64,000 nucleotides of DNA. It comes from Diphasiastrum complanatum (Eukaryota; Streptophyta; Lycopodiopsida; Lycopodiales; Lycopodiaceae). The notes beneath the pieces were generated by a model. The model ran no database searches. It saw only the letters and a list, made by a program, of their open reading frames with translations, and was not told the DNA's origin. Numbering within the stretch: position 1 is the stretch's first letter; the number at the start of each line of letters is the position of its first letter. Location of the stretch: assembly GCA_029204225.1 (NCBI GenBank), contig CM055098.1, forward strand, positions 3,647,607 to 3,711,606. Direction: 5' to 3'. The translations under genes and the position numbers were made by a program. This document shows positions 22,989 through 34,870 of the stretch, piece after piece.

Positions 22989-24784
22989 ATGCTCTTTCAA
23001 GTTTACACTAGTAATGGAGAAGAGGCTATATTTATCAAAGGCAAATTCAAGTGCAAAGAGTCTTGCAAGTGGTCTAAAGGACAAGATCACGGTGAGTCTT
23101 CTTCTTTTGATAAGAAGAAAGATAGGCCTAAATTGAAGTGCTTCTATTGTGGCATCAAGGGGCATTTTGCTAGTGATTGCTACAAGAAGAAGAGAGATCA
23201 AAGAGACAAGCAAGGTAATCTAACTCTTGATGAGGATGGTGTTGATGTTCATAACACAAATGACGTAGTTTTTGTGATGTCTTCATGTTTGAGTTCTATT
23301 GTTGGAGATATTGATCCATGGTGGATTGATAGTGGAGCAAGTTCACACATGAATTTTCACATGGAGTATCTCACTTCTTTATTGGCATATGGAGGAGATA
23401 ACAAGAGGGTGATCTACATGGCCAATGATGGTAACTGTGCAATCAAAGGGATTGGCACAATTCCTATTTCTCTCTCTACAAATAGGAATGTTCATTTTAA
23501 GGATGTGTGGTTCATACCTACTATTACTAAGAGACTACTTAGTGTGAGTCAATTGCTAAGCAAAGGTCTTAAGGTGGAGTTTGATGGAGATGCTTGTATG
23601 ATCAAAAGGAAGGACGTCTTGATTGCAAAAGATAAAAGGCAAGGGAAGTTATTCAAACTAGATGCTTGTGTTATTGCTAACCAAGTTGGATGTGTGGCAA
23701 GGGAGCAAATATCCATGCAAGAGGCTTGGCATAAGAGGAGGGGGCATCTTAGCTTCAAAGCATTGGAAGCGATGGCTAGAAATCAAGTTGTGATTGGTCT
23801 TCCAAGATCCTTAACTAGCATCAATCATGTTTGAGAGTCTTGTGCTTTGTCAAAGTCACATAGACTGCCTTATAATAGATCCACTAAGCCTTTTCAAGTT
23901 GTACATTCGGATATTCATGGTGTTACTACTATTAGCAATGGAGGAGCTAAGATCTATGTTACCTTATTGATGATTTTAGTAGATTTTGTTGGGTCTATCT
24001 ACTAAAGAGCAAGGATGAAGTGTATGATGTCTTTGTGAAACTCAAGAGTGCAAGGGAGAACCAATTTTTACCAAGGATCAAGTGCTTGAGGAGTGACAAT
24101 GGTGGCGAGTATATCTCAGCCAAGTTTAAAGCCTTTTGTGAGGAGCATGGAATCAAGAGGGAGTGCACATGTCCAAGGACACCTCAATAAAATGGAGTGG
24201 CCGAGAGGAAGAACAGGACCTTGTGTGAAGGTGCCAAAGCTATGAGGTTAAGTGCCAATCTCATGCAATAGGATGGAAAAACACCTTTTGAGATGCTATT
24301 CAAGAGGATGCCAAGTGTCAACTTTCTTAGAACTTTTGGATGCACTTGCTATGTCAACATAACTCTTGATGATAGGACAAACGAAGATCCATTTTCAAGG
24401 AAAGGTATATTTGTTGGATATACTGAGGTAAGTAAAGCCTATAAGGTTTACATTCCTACTACTAATAAGGTGATTATTAGTAAAGATGTCATTTTTCATG
24501 AGGAAAACATTCCAAAGGTGTCTTCAAGTAATGATGTTGTGGATGGATCTAATGCTCTTGATGTTGACGACATGGATTCTACTATATATGGTGATGATGT
24601 AGGGTCTTCATCAAGTCAAAAGCCGAGGAGGACATCAAGGCAAAGGCAAACACTTTCAAGGTTCACATATGATAAGAAAGGTAAGCAAGTGGAAGTGACT
24701 CATTTTGTTTTTCTCACATGCTTTGATGAATCTTCTTGTGTAGATGATGCTATGCAAGTAGATGGATGTTCTCATGATTTTTAA
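22989..24784 (+). pseudogene. gag zinc knuckle, protease and integrase (E)
   Basis: The CCHC knuckle CFYCGIKGHFASDC is intact (23139-23180). The protease has WWIDSGASSHM (DSG at 23328-23336). A pre-integrase HH part (AWHKRRGHLSF) follows, with a TGA at 23832 near the expected zinc-binding cysteines. The core shows VHSDIHG, then after a frameshift near 23960 KCLRSDNGGEYIS and GVAERKNRT, so all three acidic residues remain. A TAA at about 24188 replaces a Gln codon. The C-terminal part IFVGYTEVSKAYKVY and the RRTSRQRQ linker are in the open frame 24293-24784. This is the best-preserved integrase of the D/E family here. Confidence 0.85.
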
Positions 24785-25450
24785 GCAACTAATGGATCTG
24801 TAAAATAGGACTTGGTCAATAACTTTGATGGTCAAGTGGAAGATCAAGAGGTTGATCTCAAAAGACTTCAACAACACAAAAGAGAAAGTAACAATTTGGA
24901 GCTAGTCAAGAGCATCAAAGAAGAGTCAAGTGGCAAAGATGTTTTGGATTTATTTTTGCAGGTGTTTGAAGACTCAAGTAAGGTCAAAGGAACAACAAAG
25001 AAGTGTTTTTTAAGTTTAGTTTACTTGTTATATCTAATGTTTGAGCAATTTCATGTGAATGTGTGCAAATTGTCAAGATATGGTAAAATTAGTTACACTG
25101 GTTTGCATCATTTTGATGTTGGAGTTGTATTAGCATTCTTGGATGGTTTTGCTGATGGAAATGAATCTATTGGAGGCTCATTATATCACTCATTCATTAT
25201 CAAGTCATCAAGTGATGATGGCATCTTGTGGCAAGATGGAAATGGAGGCTCATTCATGGAGTTTTATGATGGAGACATATCAAGAAAGGACAAAGATGGA
25301 GGAGACAAGCAAGCAAGTGGTCATCACTCACATTTATTGTTTGGTTGCTGTTATTTTCCTGAGAGTTCAGAGTTGGAAAAATGGTGGAATCATCTCATTT
25401 ATAGTCTAATTGATTCTTCATGTTCTAGTTACATCTTGATGTGCAATTGA
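24785..25450 (+). pseudogene. Conserved non-pol tail of element E
   Basis: A 212-residue frame opens at 24812 (MVNNFDGQVEDQEV) and stays open to 25450, in the place of RT and RNase H. Motifs shared with D are LQQHKRESNNLELVKS, LMFEQFHVNVCKLSRYG and FADGNESIGGSLYHS. No known domain is recognised. The preceding frame (24293-24784) is separated from it by two stops. Whether it codes for protein or is a structural RNA or filler sequence cannot be decided from one open and one broken copy. Confidence 0.5.
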
Positions 25451-25603
25451 TGTAAGTGAAGCATCCAATTTGGATACTATTCTCTATAATCAATTATGGA
25501 AGCTACTTTAAAACCTTAGAAAGGAATTCTGTACTTAGGATGGAGATCATTCTAAAGTTGGATCAAAGTAGTATGGTCAAGTTTATGCTAAAACTAGAGG
25601 GAG

Positions 25604-26247
25604 TGTGAGAAATTGTCAACTAGTTTGATCTTTTGTATTTGGCAATTGAGGCCAATGTGCATTTTAGACTTAGAGATAGATATTTAAAAGTTATATTAGT
25701 CTAAATATTTTTGAATTACCACTTTTGGAAGTGAGGAAAAGCAAGTAGGAGAGTTTGGACCCATTCAAATTTGAATGATTGGTACATTGAATCTAGTCCA
25801 CATTGTGAGTAGGGTTTTGGATCTAGAAGTTTCTATGGAGGGAAACCACATTCAAATAGGGCATAGACCTGTCATAAATAGTGTACAAGCATGGGAGAAC
25901 ATGATTCTCTCTCTCTTATCTCATTTCATGCTTATACATCAGTTCTCTTGAGTTCATCTATCCATTGGTGCACTATAGTGATGATATCTTGCAATCTTGT
26001 GTGTAGAATGCATTGTTTTGTTCTGATTTGGATCCACACATGTGAAACCTGTTAAGGTACTATTATTGTATGGACAACAACTTCATTATTTCATATATTT
26101 GATGTTTGATCAAGATCTTTTTGAGTTTGCATCTCTTTCATCAAGTAGATGTTGGTTTTCTACATTGCCAATGGTGCTAATTGTGTTGTCTTCATAGCCA
26201 AAGATCAAGAAATCGTTTGAAACTTGGTGATTAAAAAAATCTTCACA
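25604..26247 (+). repeat. 3' LTR of element E
   Basis: 644 bp, from TGTGAGAAATTG to CTTCACA. It aligns in order with the two D LTRs (642 and 643 bp) but is visibly more diverged from them than they are from each other. Confidence 0.85.
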
Positions 26248-26266
26248 ATTACCTCCCACCAAATGC

Positions 26267-26980
26267 ATGAGAGAATCCGGCAAGACGCCATTGAAGAGCC
26301 CAAGCTTGTACGACGCACCACAATACTTCAAGGATTATGAAATGGATGAAGTGGTAGATGTCATGTCCAGAGCCAAAAGGAAACGGATCAAGAGTACCTT
26401 CCAAGGGGCCAATGTTTATGAACGTCATGGCCGTACTAAAGAGATAGATCTAGTGGAGGAGGGAGAAGACAACTGCATAGTGTTTGTTGGAGAAGATGTA
26501 GAAGGAGACAAACTACATGATCAAAAATCCCTTCTGTGCAAATATTGTGACTATCTAGCATGGAATTACGCTAAGCTAAAGGGCATATCACCGGATGTAG
26601 TTGTTCACACCATTCCTTTGGTCGATGAAGCAAAATCCATCGTTAGTAGGCCAAATTGATCTAATCATAACTACGCCTAGCTGATTCAAGAAGAATTGAA
26701 AAAGATTATTTAGGTAGGATTCATCTACGAGATGGAACACACAGACTGGGTATCGCCAATTGTGGTGGTAACTAAGAAACATGGAAAACTTCAAATTTGT
26801 GTGGTCTACAAGAAGCTCAATGTCTTTACTAGCAAGGACCATTTTTTTCAACCCTTTACAAAAAATGTGTTAGAAAGGATAGTCGGGGTAGCTATAGCCT
26901 TTTAGATGGGTTTAGTGGGTATAATCAGTTGTCCCAAAAGATCAACACAAGACATCATTCTCCACTGAGTGGAGAACAAG
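26267..26980 (+). pseudogene. Ty3/gypsy protease-RT linker and RT N-terminus
   Basis: The frame reads GISPDVVVHTIPLVDEA, then after a TGA continues QEELKKI, VGFIYEMEHTDWVSPIVVVTKKHGKL and VYKKLNVFTSKDHFFQP, which are the standard N-terminal RT motifs of Ty3/gypsy elements. It decays past FxGLVGIISC and ends near 26980, before the catalytic YxDD. Confidence 0.85.
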
Positions 26981-26984
26981 CTTA

Positions 26985-27503
26985 CTAATGAATTGCCAAA
27001 TAAGGCCATGGAGCTAAATTAGACTAGAATAGTCATTAGGATAGTTAAATACAAACAACCTCGCTATATTTGTGAATAGCGGACTTGTAATAATGGTTTA
27101 AGGCCCAAATTAGCCAAATAAGGCCCAAAACTCATACTAGAGGCACAAATGACCACTATAAATAGCTGAGGTCGTGCTAAATTTGGAGGCTATTGTTCAT
27201 TTGTAATTTTGAGTTTTAAGAGATCTTGGAGCTTCTCTTTGAGAGCTTTCTTGATGGAGAAAGTGGTTCATATGCCTAAAATCACATGAGAGCTATGATC
27301 ATGCTCTAGAATCAGGCCCCTATCCTTTGAATGATCTCCATTAATTAATAATGGAACCTTACTTTGCCTAATTTGGTGAAGTTTTGCTATCTTTTTGTTT
27401 CTTGATTTCTTAAGTATTTTTCTTAATTTCTTGCATTTTCATTATGATTTGATGTTAATGAATGGATTAGATGTTTGAATGCTAAGATTGACACATGACA
27501 ATT
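26985..27503 (+). repeat. Probable LTR remnant
   Basis: The segment ends CACATGACA just before a degenerate primer site, and contains TATAAATAG near 27160 as a candidate TATA box. There is no second copy in the window, so the left end is only an estimate. Confidence 0.4.
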
Positions 27504-27520
27504 TTGGTATTAGAGCATTA
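27504..27520 (+). other. Degenerate primer binding site
   Basis: TTTTGGTATTAGAGC differs from the usual TGGTATCAGAGC by one C to T change. Its place after an LTR-like region with a TATA box supports the call. Confidence 0.5.
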
Positions 27521-28442
27521 GATCCTTTCCCCATCAGATTTGGTGGTTTTGTTAAATTTGGTATAGTTTCTTGTTCTAGTTTTCTTGTTTTTTCAATTTC
27601 CAGCAAGTATTGGTTGAATTTTTGACCGATTAGGTTTCGTTTCTTGTTTAGTTTCTGTTTTAGATCAGTATATCTTTTAGCATTTTGGAGGTACTGAGAT
27701 TTTGTGATTTGGAGCTATAATGACCAAGTTATGGCCATTTTAGTGTTTTCTTTTCAATTTTAGTTAGTTGTAGTTTTTGCAGTCTGTTTTGTTCATTTTT
27801 GGATGAATTTTTGGCCAAACTTTCTGACTGTAATTCTATAGGATTGTATATCTCACTCTTAGCTTGAATCTGAGCCAATTTGCAGCCAATTTGGTTAAAA
27901 ATTGAGGGAGATATGACATTTCCTGTGAGGGAGGTCAAATTTTAGCTTTGGTAGGGAATCTGGGAGAGAATCACTTCAACCTTTCATTCTTGAAGTTCTA
28001 TTTCTTTGTAGATTTTTTCTCAGTTCTTTCATTTTGAAGTTTCATTTAAATAACAAAAAATCTAACCCTACCCTCGTCTACCCTAACCCTACCTTTGCAC
28101 CGCCCTAAAACAGACCTAACCCTACCCCATTTCAGGTTGCAAAACGGTCGAGAATATCCGCAGCTGCAGTTTTCTCTGGCAATTTCATTACAGGCTAGAA
28201 GTTCACACTCCCTGGACCTTATATCACGAAAGCATTCCTTCCAATTTGTCATATCATATCCATTTGGAAGGGCCAAAGCAAAGATGGTCTCTCAGAGATT
28301 TTTTCATCTCTATATTTCCTCCTCAGTTTCTCCATTTTGTGTCATCTTGCTCATCGTGAACCGACTAGAAATCTATTATCACGGTCTCAACAAAAGAAGT
28401 ATCAGTCATGCGCCGCAGAATGAAACATCATTGCTTCCTTTG
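27521..28442. other. Leader-like non-coding region
   Basis: T-rich up to about 28040, then a C-rich patch with repeated CCCTAACCCTACC-like words (28065-28130). The patch resembles degenerate telomere-type sequence but lacks the plant CCCTAAA period. No gene is supported. Confidence 0.4.
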
Positions 28443-28949
28443 CTACTTCATCCAAATCAGTAGTAGCGATACGCTGGCTATCTGCAGTGAAAGTGTCAGT
28501 GACCAACTCCTTGGTAGCTTGCACGGAATGAGATATTGTCTGTTCCATAGACTTGAGTAATCTAGCCTCTTCTTTCGCTGCTTGTGCACAGTTTTCATTT
28601 GCTGTTGCACCACCAAATCCACCACTATATTTTCATTTTCACCCGTCTGCACAAGAACTGAATGCGCATCATTCCCCGTTCGAGCTCCTAATGCTAATCT
28701 TACATCTAAGATCTCACCATCTGCGGATTCAAAAGAGACAGAAGAGACTTTATGTTCAGCAAATGCAGCTCTGCTCTGATCTTCTGAAGGATATCGTTCA
28801 TCATCCATGCTTTGACGCAGCAAATCATCCATGATCTTACGCTGTTGATACAAATCTAGTTCTGAAAACCTAGCAAAAGCTATAGAATCTACCCAATTAC
28901 AGCCATTTTCCCCTTCTCCACGCATTCCACATTCCGATTCCACTATCAA
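28443..28949 (-). pseudogene. Unrecognised coding-like fragment, antisense to the surrounding element
   Basis: A 168-residue minus-strand frame starts at 28949 (MIVESECGMRGEG) with acidic, helical-looking content such as LDLYQQRKIMDDLLRQSM and SRAAFAEHKVSSVSFESADG. Near 28595 coding character passes to another frame (EEARLLKSMEQTISHSVQ, ATKELVTDTF), as after a frameshift. No domain is recognised. It lies in what appears to be the leader of an LTR element, so a captured host-gene fragment is possible. Confidence 0.35.
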
Positions 28950-29019
28950 TTGTACTCTGGGTATTGTTCCTCAGGAGAACATGACTCCAGCTTGCGTTGC
29001 ACCCGAGCCATCGTTCATC

Positions 29020-29160
29020 ACTACCTCGACCGAATATGTTGATTACTACCTCGACCGAATCTGTTGATCACTACCTCGACCGAATATGTTGATGACTACC
29101 TCGACCGAATCTGTTGATCACTACCTCGACCGAATCTGTTGATTACTATTTCGATCGAGG
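29020..29160. repeat. 25-bp minisatellite
   Basis: Six head-to-tail units of ACTACCTCGACCGAAT plus a nine-base spacer (TGTTGAT type) start at 29020, 29045, 29070, 29095, 29120 and 29145. The last unit is degenerate. Confidence 0.9.
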
Positions 29161-29749
29161 GTCACTTCTGGACCGAGCCGATCTTTTATTTATATTTTAT
29201 TATACTCACCTCCCATTTTGATGCTCACAAAAAAAAAATTGTAGTTAAATCCAAACTTTTTTAAATCTAATTTATAATTTTTTTTTTTAATAGGCCCCAT
29301 CTCAAGATTCCCGTATTTTAAATTTTCGAAGTCCTATATCTTTTCTGTGTGACGTCAGATTTCAGTACTGCAAGAACGAAAAGTACTGCAAGAACGAAAA
29401 GTGCTCGGTTCTCCAAGCTCAGTACAATAACTTTACTTCTGTAATCATTCCTCCAATTTTATTTTATTTTTTCTATTTGTTGTTATTTTCGAATTCTTTG
29501 AACTCTCGTAACTTCTCCGTGTGACCTCGGATTCCAGCGCCGTAAAAAGCAAATTTCATCAGCTCAATAAGATTGACAATGTAGAAATATCATTTGTAAC
29601 ATCTTCAAAAGTCTTTGTATTCACTCTAATCGAAAAACCCATGCCTATTGTCACTACTTAACTGCTAAATCCGATTTTAATATCACTTCAAAATTCTCCC
29701 CAAGATTACAATCCATGATAACAAATTCAGTTATTCCACATCGAAGCCA
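29161..29749. other. Non-coding stretch with small duplications
   Basis: AT-rich sequence. AGTACTGCAAGAACGAAA is repeated in tandem near 29366-29402. A GTGTGACNTCNGATTCCAG-like word appears near 29348 and 29519. No gene is supported. Confidence 0.4.
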
Positions 29750-30480
29750 ATGGATTGGGATTCTGAACAAGAGGATGACAATCAGTCGTATTGTGATGAC
29801 AGTTATGACAATGATGTGGACGAATATTGGGATCTAGGTGACGATTACAACGAAGATTATGACCATTGTGATGACATCACTGATGATGATCAATATCAAG
29901 ACCAGAACGACGATTTTGCTAATCAGTATCAGGACTACAACGACACTTCTTAACTTGACCATCACTCTAAAGATTTCAACAACGATCAGCAAGGTGAAAA
30001 ACAACACGGACCAGACATTGAAGATGGCTATGCGGATGAAGCAGTTGACCCATTCGATGGTCAGGATGAACTAGAGTTCAATGATGGTGATTATCAGGGT
30101 CAAGATCAATTCCAGTTTGCTACTGAAGATCAGTTTGAAGCAATATGTGTGGATGACCAACAACATGTGCACTATGGAGCAGAAGACCAATATGAGCCCA
30201 TGGATCAATTCTATGATTTTGAATAACTCAAAAGATGACATCACCATGGTGCAGAACAACATTTCGATCATAATGAGAATGATAACGTTGATTATGAGGC
30301 CTATGAGGATGCCTATGAAAGTGAAGAAATTGATGGAAATGAAGGATGTTCTCTCTATGCCACTACAGGTATGGTTGGTCCTTCTCCTGAAGGGTACATC
30401 ATTTGCTAACACAAATGATTTTAAGGAGGGAAGGAATATTATTGTGGCAAGTGGAGCGACAATTTCCAGTCCCCATGTCA
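29750..30480 (+). pseudogene. Decayed acidic ORF, possibly a gag remnant
   Basis: The frame starting MDWDSEQEDDNQS is rich in Asp, Gln and Tyr. It is interrupted at 29951, 30224 and 30233 but keeps its composition to about 30408 (YEDAYESEEIDGNEG). In the next frame PCQICGKSN near 30473 looks like half of a CCHC knuckle whose His and last Cys are lost. It follows an LTR and primer-site remnant, so a gag with an acidic region is plausible. A captured host gene is the alternative. Confidence 0.4.
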
Positions 30481-31080
30481 AATTTGTGGGAAGTCTAACA
30501 CCATCAACTCAACAACAGTGGGTTAGCACTCATGCAATATCAAGTAATAATGTAAACCCTACTATCAGTAAAGTGACCAATGGAACAAAAGAAATATGAG
30601 GTACACTTTAAACTACCATACAAGATAGTACTGAACAAACGAAACAAACATGGCAACAATTACAAAAAAGATAAGAGCGAAGATGGGAAGAAATGTACCA
30701 GAAGAAGGTCGCTCGTTTGGACTCTATTTTGCAATCGGTTGGTATTCCACAACAACCAATTGATATTCAAACTACTAATCCTGAATGGTGTACCACTATT
30801 GATGTTTATAAAACAATGTTCCCTCTAGTCCAAGGGAAAACTTCCATGCCAAAGGCATTTAAATATCGATCGAGATGTTTTGAGCAAACAAGATTATGAA
30901 TCTTTTGATGAAGCTGATGGTTTCAAGGAAGAAAGAAAAATTCTTAATATCGATCTATCTTCCACGAAGACAAATCAGTATCAGCAAAGCACCAATGGAC
31001 AGGTGGATGAAGACCAATTTGAGAATCCAGATCAAGTCTTGTCCAATAGTTGTAATGACAAGTTAAAATTCCGTTAGGAT
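30481..31080 (+). pseudogene. Continuation of the decayed element ORF
   Basis: Short frames such as MYQKKVARLDSILQSVGIPQQPI (30693) and EERKILNIDLSSTKT (about 30925) read like protein but are broken by stops. No domain is recognised. The coding look fades at about 31080. Confidence 0.3.
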
Positions 31081-32874
31081 CTAGTGCAGTATGCAGATCA
31101 CATAAATCAATCACCATAGCCACTCCTCACAAGCTCTCAAAGATGGCACAGCAAAAGCTAAGTGTTTTCCAAGGAAAACTGTACATATAGATAACTCACA
31201 ATCTGCATGAAAAGACATGTATACTAAAATTGGCCTACCACCTGCCAAACTAAGGTCGACGGGCCCAATATGGCCAAATTTGGCCAACAAACTCGAGACA
31301 TGCCCCCAAGTATAGCAAGTACTACAAGTAACACTGTACATCTAATTTCCTATCTTTATGTGGCTACTCACCTAACCCAAGTAGCCGGCTACGGGATAAG
31401 TGGCCGATCAAAATATCCATAGCGGGTCATGTCCCGGAACACAAGCAGATATAGTAAACCAAACAAACTGTACAATAAATACAGTATCACATTTGAAGCT
31501 TATACTAATGAATCAGATCAAAACTAATTTCTAACTATTAGTATGATACAATGAAGGTCACATGCAAACTTTGATTCATGCCCTTTGATGATTATACATC
31601 CATACTCTCCTTATTCTATCTTACTGAATATATATATATCAGTTACAAAGATCGTGGCTAACAAATGTGTAAGTCATGATGTGGAGATTACAAGGTTGGA
31701 TAAACCCTTTAATGTAAATTGTATAGATAATAGTCGTGACTGCATGGTAGTGAGTTTGAATGGTGACGTTGTCTATATTGGATTTAGCAGATGATCATTC
31801 GAATGTTGAGTCGAGTCGATTGTTGAGTGTCGAGTCAACTGTCATTGAGTTGGGATTGACTATCGAGTTAATGTCGATGGTGAGTCGTGAGACTCGAACT
31901 CGAGTATTGTCAAGTGTCGAGTTGACCTTGCTCTACTTCGAATATCCATGTATTTATGTAGATTGTTTGACTATGCGAGTAAAATTGCAGACTGACTTGG
32001 AGAGTGGATATTTACATAGTTCATGAGTACTTAGAAGTTAAATTCAGCTGAGTAGGAGTAAGATTAGACCCCAACAAGAGCCATGGAGCTCATTGGCTTC
32101 CTATCCATTAAATGAAATTTTTCGAGGTACAACTAGCTCAGTTGAGATCAATAATCTCTATATTTCAAAATAAAGAGCTCTCTGAAATGAATACTTGTTT
32201 CTCCCTATCTTAAGCCTCTACTTCTCGTGGCCCCCTCTCCTCCTTTATACTTCATACAAGGACAACAAGTGGTGGTCTATGGAAGAAGGGAGAGATCATT
32301 TTTTCACTCTTAGCCAACTTTGGCCTTGTCACAAGTAGATGAGATGACTTTTAAGAGCATTGGAGCCCTCGGGACAAAGTGCACCCAAGTGGCCCATAGG
32401 TTGCACCCAATGGTGTGCAAGTGGCAAAGCAATGGAAAATCATTGGACCAAAAATTGCTAGTGGCCCACAAATGGTTTGTAATTGGTCCAAGTGATATAC
32501 AAATGGCCTAATAGCTCTCATGACTTTTCAAATGCTCTCCAAGATATTAAGAAGTTTTGGATACGGGGAAGTGAGACTTTTGGCCTATATCGATAATTTT
32601 GGTTTTGTTGGTCCATGTCTCCTCTCTACCATTGCCTTCAAATTTTGACGGTTACCTGCTAGACTTATGATTTATAGGCAAACCTTGGCAAAAAGGATCT
32701 ATGCAAGACGTTGAGCATCTTGTGTTTAGTATGCTAGAAAAAATACACGGTGGATAAATCTAGGGACCATTATGTATTATCGCCGCGGGTGGCAATGACT
32801 ACATGATTGAGAATTTGAACAAGTTCCTCCCATTATTGGTCGAGGGGCTAGCCAACTGCCAAATAACTTGGTGG

Positions 32875-32907
32875 CATGGCTCTACCATCATGCACGGTAG
32901 AGCCATG
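32875..32907. repeat. Perfect 12-bp inverted repeat
   Basis: CATGGCTCTACC (32875-32886) and GGTAGAGCCATG (32896-32907) are exact reverse complements around a 9-nt loop. Confidence 0.85.
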
Positions 32908-33419
32908 TGTATGTTCCCACAGACAATGCCACCCGATTGCCACGAAAATTGCCATGTGAGGCTTGACGAGTGAAGATCGAGCCTCGCTTATGTGCGTGAC
33001 AAAGTGTCCATAAATTTAGTTGCGATATCAAAGACTTACAATGTGTAAAGAACATCAAGATTATATCAAATTGAAAGTATACCAATAGATCAAAGAGTTA
33101 TGTCCACTCTAGATGCTATAATTTCAATATATACAAAGCTACAAAATAAACTAGTTACAATGGTGAACTAGATATTTTATTTCAAGAGGTCTTCAAGAAA
33201 TTTCAAGAGAACTATTTCCAAAGGACAAACAAGGTGATTCATATGAGGAGAAACTTTGCTTGGGATTTCTTCTATTGAGGGCAAGGTCCCTCATAAGTCT
33301 AAATCCCTCTTTACAATTCTTTAATCCTTCACCTCATGAATCCCAAATACAACTTATGTTAAAATGATTAACTTATGAAAAGAAGGAAGAATGGAAAGAA
33401 AAGCTATGAGTGAGTAGTG

Positions 33420-33456
33420 AGTGAGTGAGAGAGAGAGAGAGAGAGAGTGTGTGTGA
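33420..33456. repeat. Compound (GAGT)/(GA)/(TG) microsatellite
   Basis: A short tract of GAGT, then about 11 GA and 4 to 5 TG units. Confidence 0.85.
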
Positions 33457-34812
33457 CAAGTTGGCTCACCCCTCCGGTTGTTGTAAGAGCATAAGCATCA
33501 CAAGTTTCTTCAAATAAGTGGGTGGGTATATTATAAGATTAAATAAAAGCATTTGAAAAAGAAAATATTCAAGGAAGAAAGAAGTGCACACAAAATGTGC
33601 AAAATGGAAAACGATCCTCAAGCAAATTAGTGATGTTGGAAATCGTCACACACACCATTATTTCTTGAAAGTGACGGTGCACTTGTGGCTACCAATCCTT
33701 AATGACACGTGGATGTCAATTTATAGTGAGACGTGGCCTCGTCTTTTTTTCTGAATGGGTTCGGACTGGCCTCAGAGGAGGAGGTATTCGAGACAATGAT
33801 GTAGAAGCCAGAGAGTCGGGACGGACGAAACATTGACCACCATAATAATCAGGACTTCGGACGGATGAGTTCTTATGACTTAGGGGCCTAATAATCTCCA
33901 GAGTCCATACCAAAACAAAAATTCAAATGCATGCAACAGGAGTCGGGATTCAGGAGGCTACTGGATGCTGTTGCCTGTTTTCCTAATTCCTGGACACCCT
34001 GGTCCGGTCCCTGGAGTTGCTACATTGACTCATCCTCCACTGCGGTCTAGAGTCTAGAGACCTTGGATTTTGTGAGTCTCCAAGCAAATTGGCAAAATAG
34101 GAGTGTGCCTTCAACAAGCCTAGCCTGCTAGTGGGTCATGTATGTATCGACGAGTCAACGGCTCGCAGAGGTAACTGCCGTGAAAGTTACTGGGTAGGCG
34201 TGTGCGCGTTGAATCTACCTGGAAGGGAAGGAAGAAACAAAAAACGTTTCAAGCAATACTAGGCGTGCCTGCTAACCCAACCCAGTTATTATCCCATTAG
34301 CAAGTGCTTGACTATTACCATTTTCCCCTTGTAGAGATAGTGCAGTCAATCTCGTGGTAAGGAAGAAAAACAACTCGAGAAATTTGAAGAAAATAAATTC
34401 CTTCCTTTTCCACCGAAATTTCCTCTATAACTTCTTCCTTAAGATTTGTCCAGACTCTATAGGTATTCAGCAAATTCTTTAATACGGAAACAGCCGCCCC
34501 CGTTCCTGCTTTGTGTAGTTTAGAATCGCGACTCGCGAGTGATTATAGTTAATATAAGGTGCGTAATATTTACGGTACAGTTTTCAAGTCTGGAGTGTGG
34601 ACCAAGTACGCAATTTCGCCAGGGAAGGGCCTTCGGCCCAGGGCTCTAGCCCGAGGTGGAAGGGCCGGAACAAGCGAGGAGGTGAACTTTACGACGTGAC
34701 AGCTTTTTATTTTTTTCAATTTTTGCTTTTTTACAAAGCAAACGGAGGTGCCTCCTAGCAAAAAATGTTAAAACGGACTGGCGGAAGGGCCGAGGAGCAA
34801 GACCTCCTCCCG

Positions 34813-34837
34813 CCCCCCCCCCCCCCCCCCCCCCCCC
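34813..34837. repeat. Poly-C tract
   Basis: 25 consecutive C. Length may be unreliable in an assembly. Confidence 0.9.
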
Positions 34838-34870
34838 GTGTAATCGCATCTCCTTTTCTTTTTCCAAGAA

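Larger units (their letters stand above)
22989..26247 (+). mobile_element. RT-less Ty1/copia element E, 5' truncated
   Basis: Same family as element D, in plus orientation. It starts inside gag, just before the zinc knuckle, and continues through protease, integrase, the shared non-pol tail, purine tract (CTAGAGGGAG, to 25603) and a full 3' LTR. RT and RNase H are absent. The 5' LTR, primer site and gag core are missing from this copy. Confidence 0.85.
31081..34560. other. Intergenic region
   Basis: No supported gene. It contains a GAGTC-rich patch (31790-31925), a perfect 12-bp inverted repeat (32875-32907), and a mixed GA/TG microsatellite (about 33420-33456). Confidence 0.5.

Noticed and set aside
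24785-25450. Calling the E tail a real accessory gene
   Set aside because: The only second copy (D) is frameshifted and differs at many amino acids, so selection on protein is not shown. Kept as a finding, not as a CDS.
28065-28130. Interstitial telomere-like CCCTAACCCTACC words
   Set aside because: Only a few irregular words are present, without the plant CCCTAAA period; chance or a C-rich patch is more likely.
29020-29160. CRISPR-like array
   Set aside because: The units are contiguous 25-bp tandem repeats without unique spacers, in a plant-type genome.
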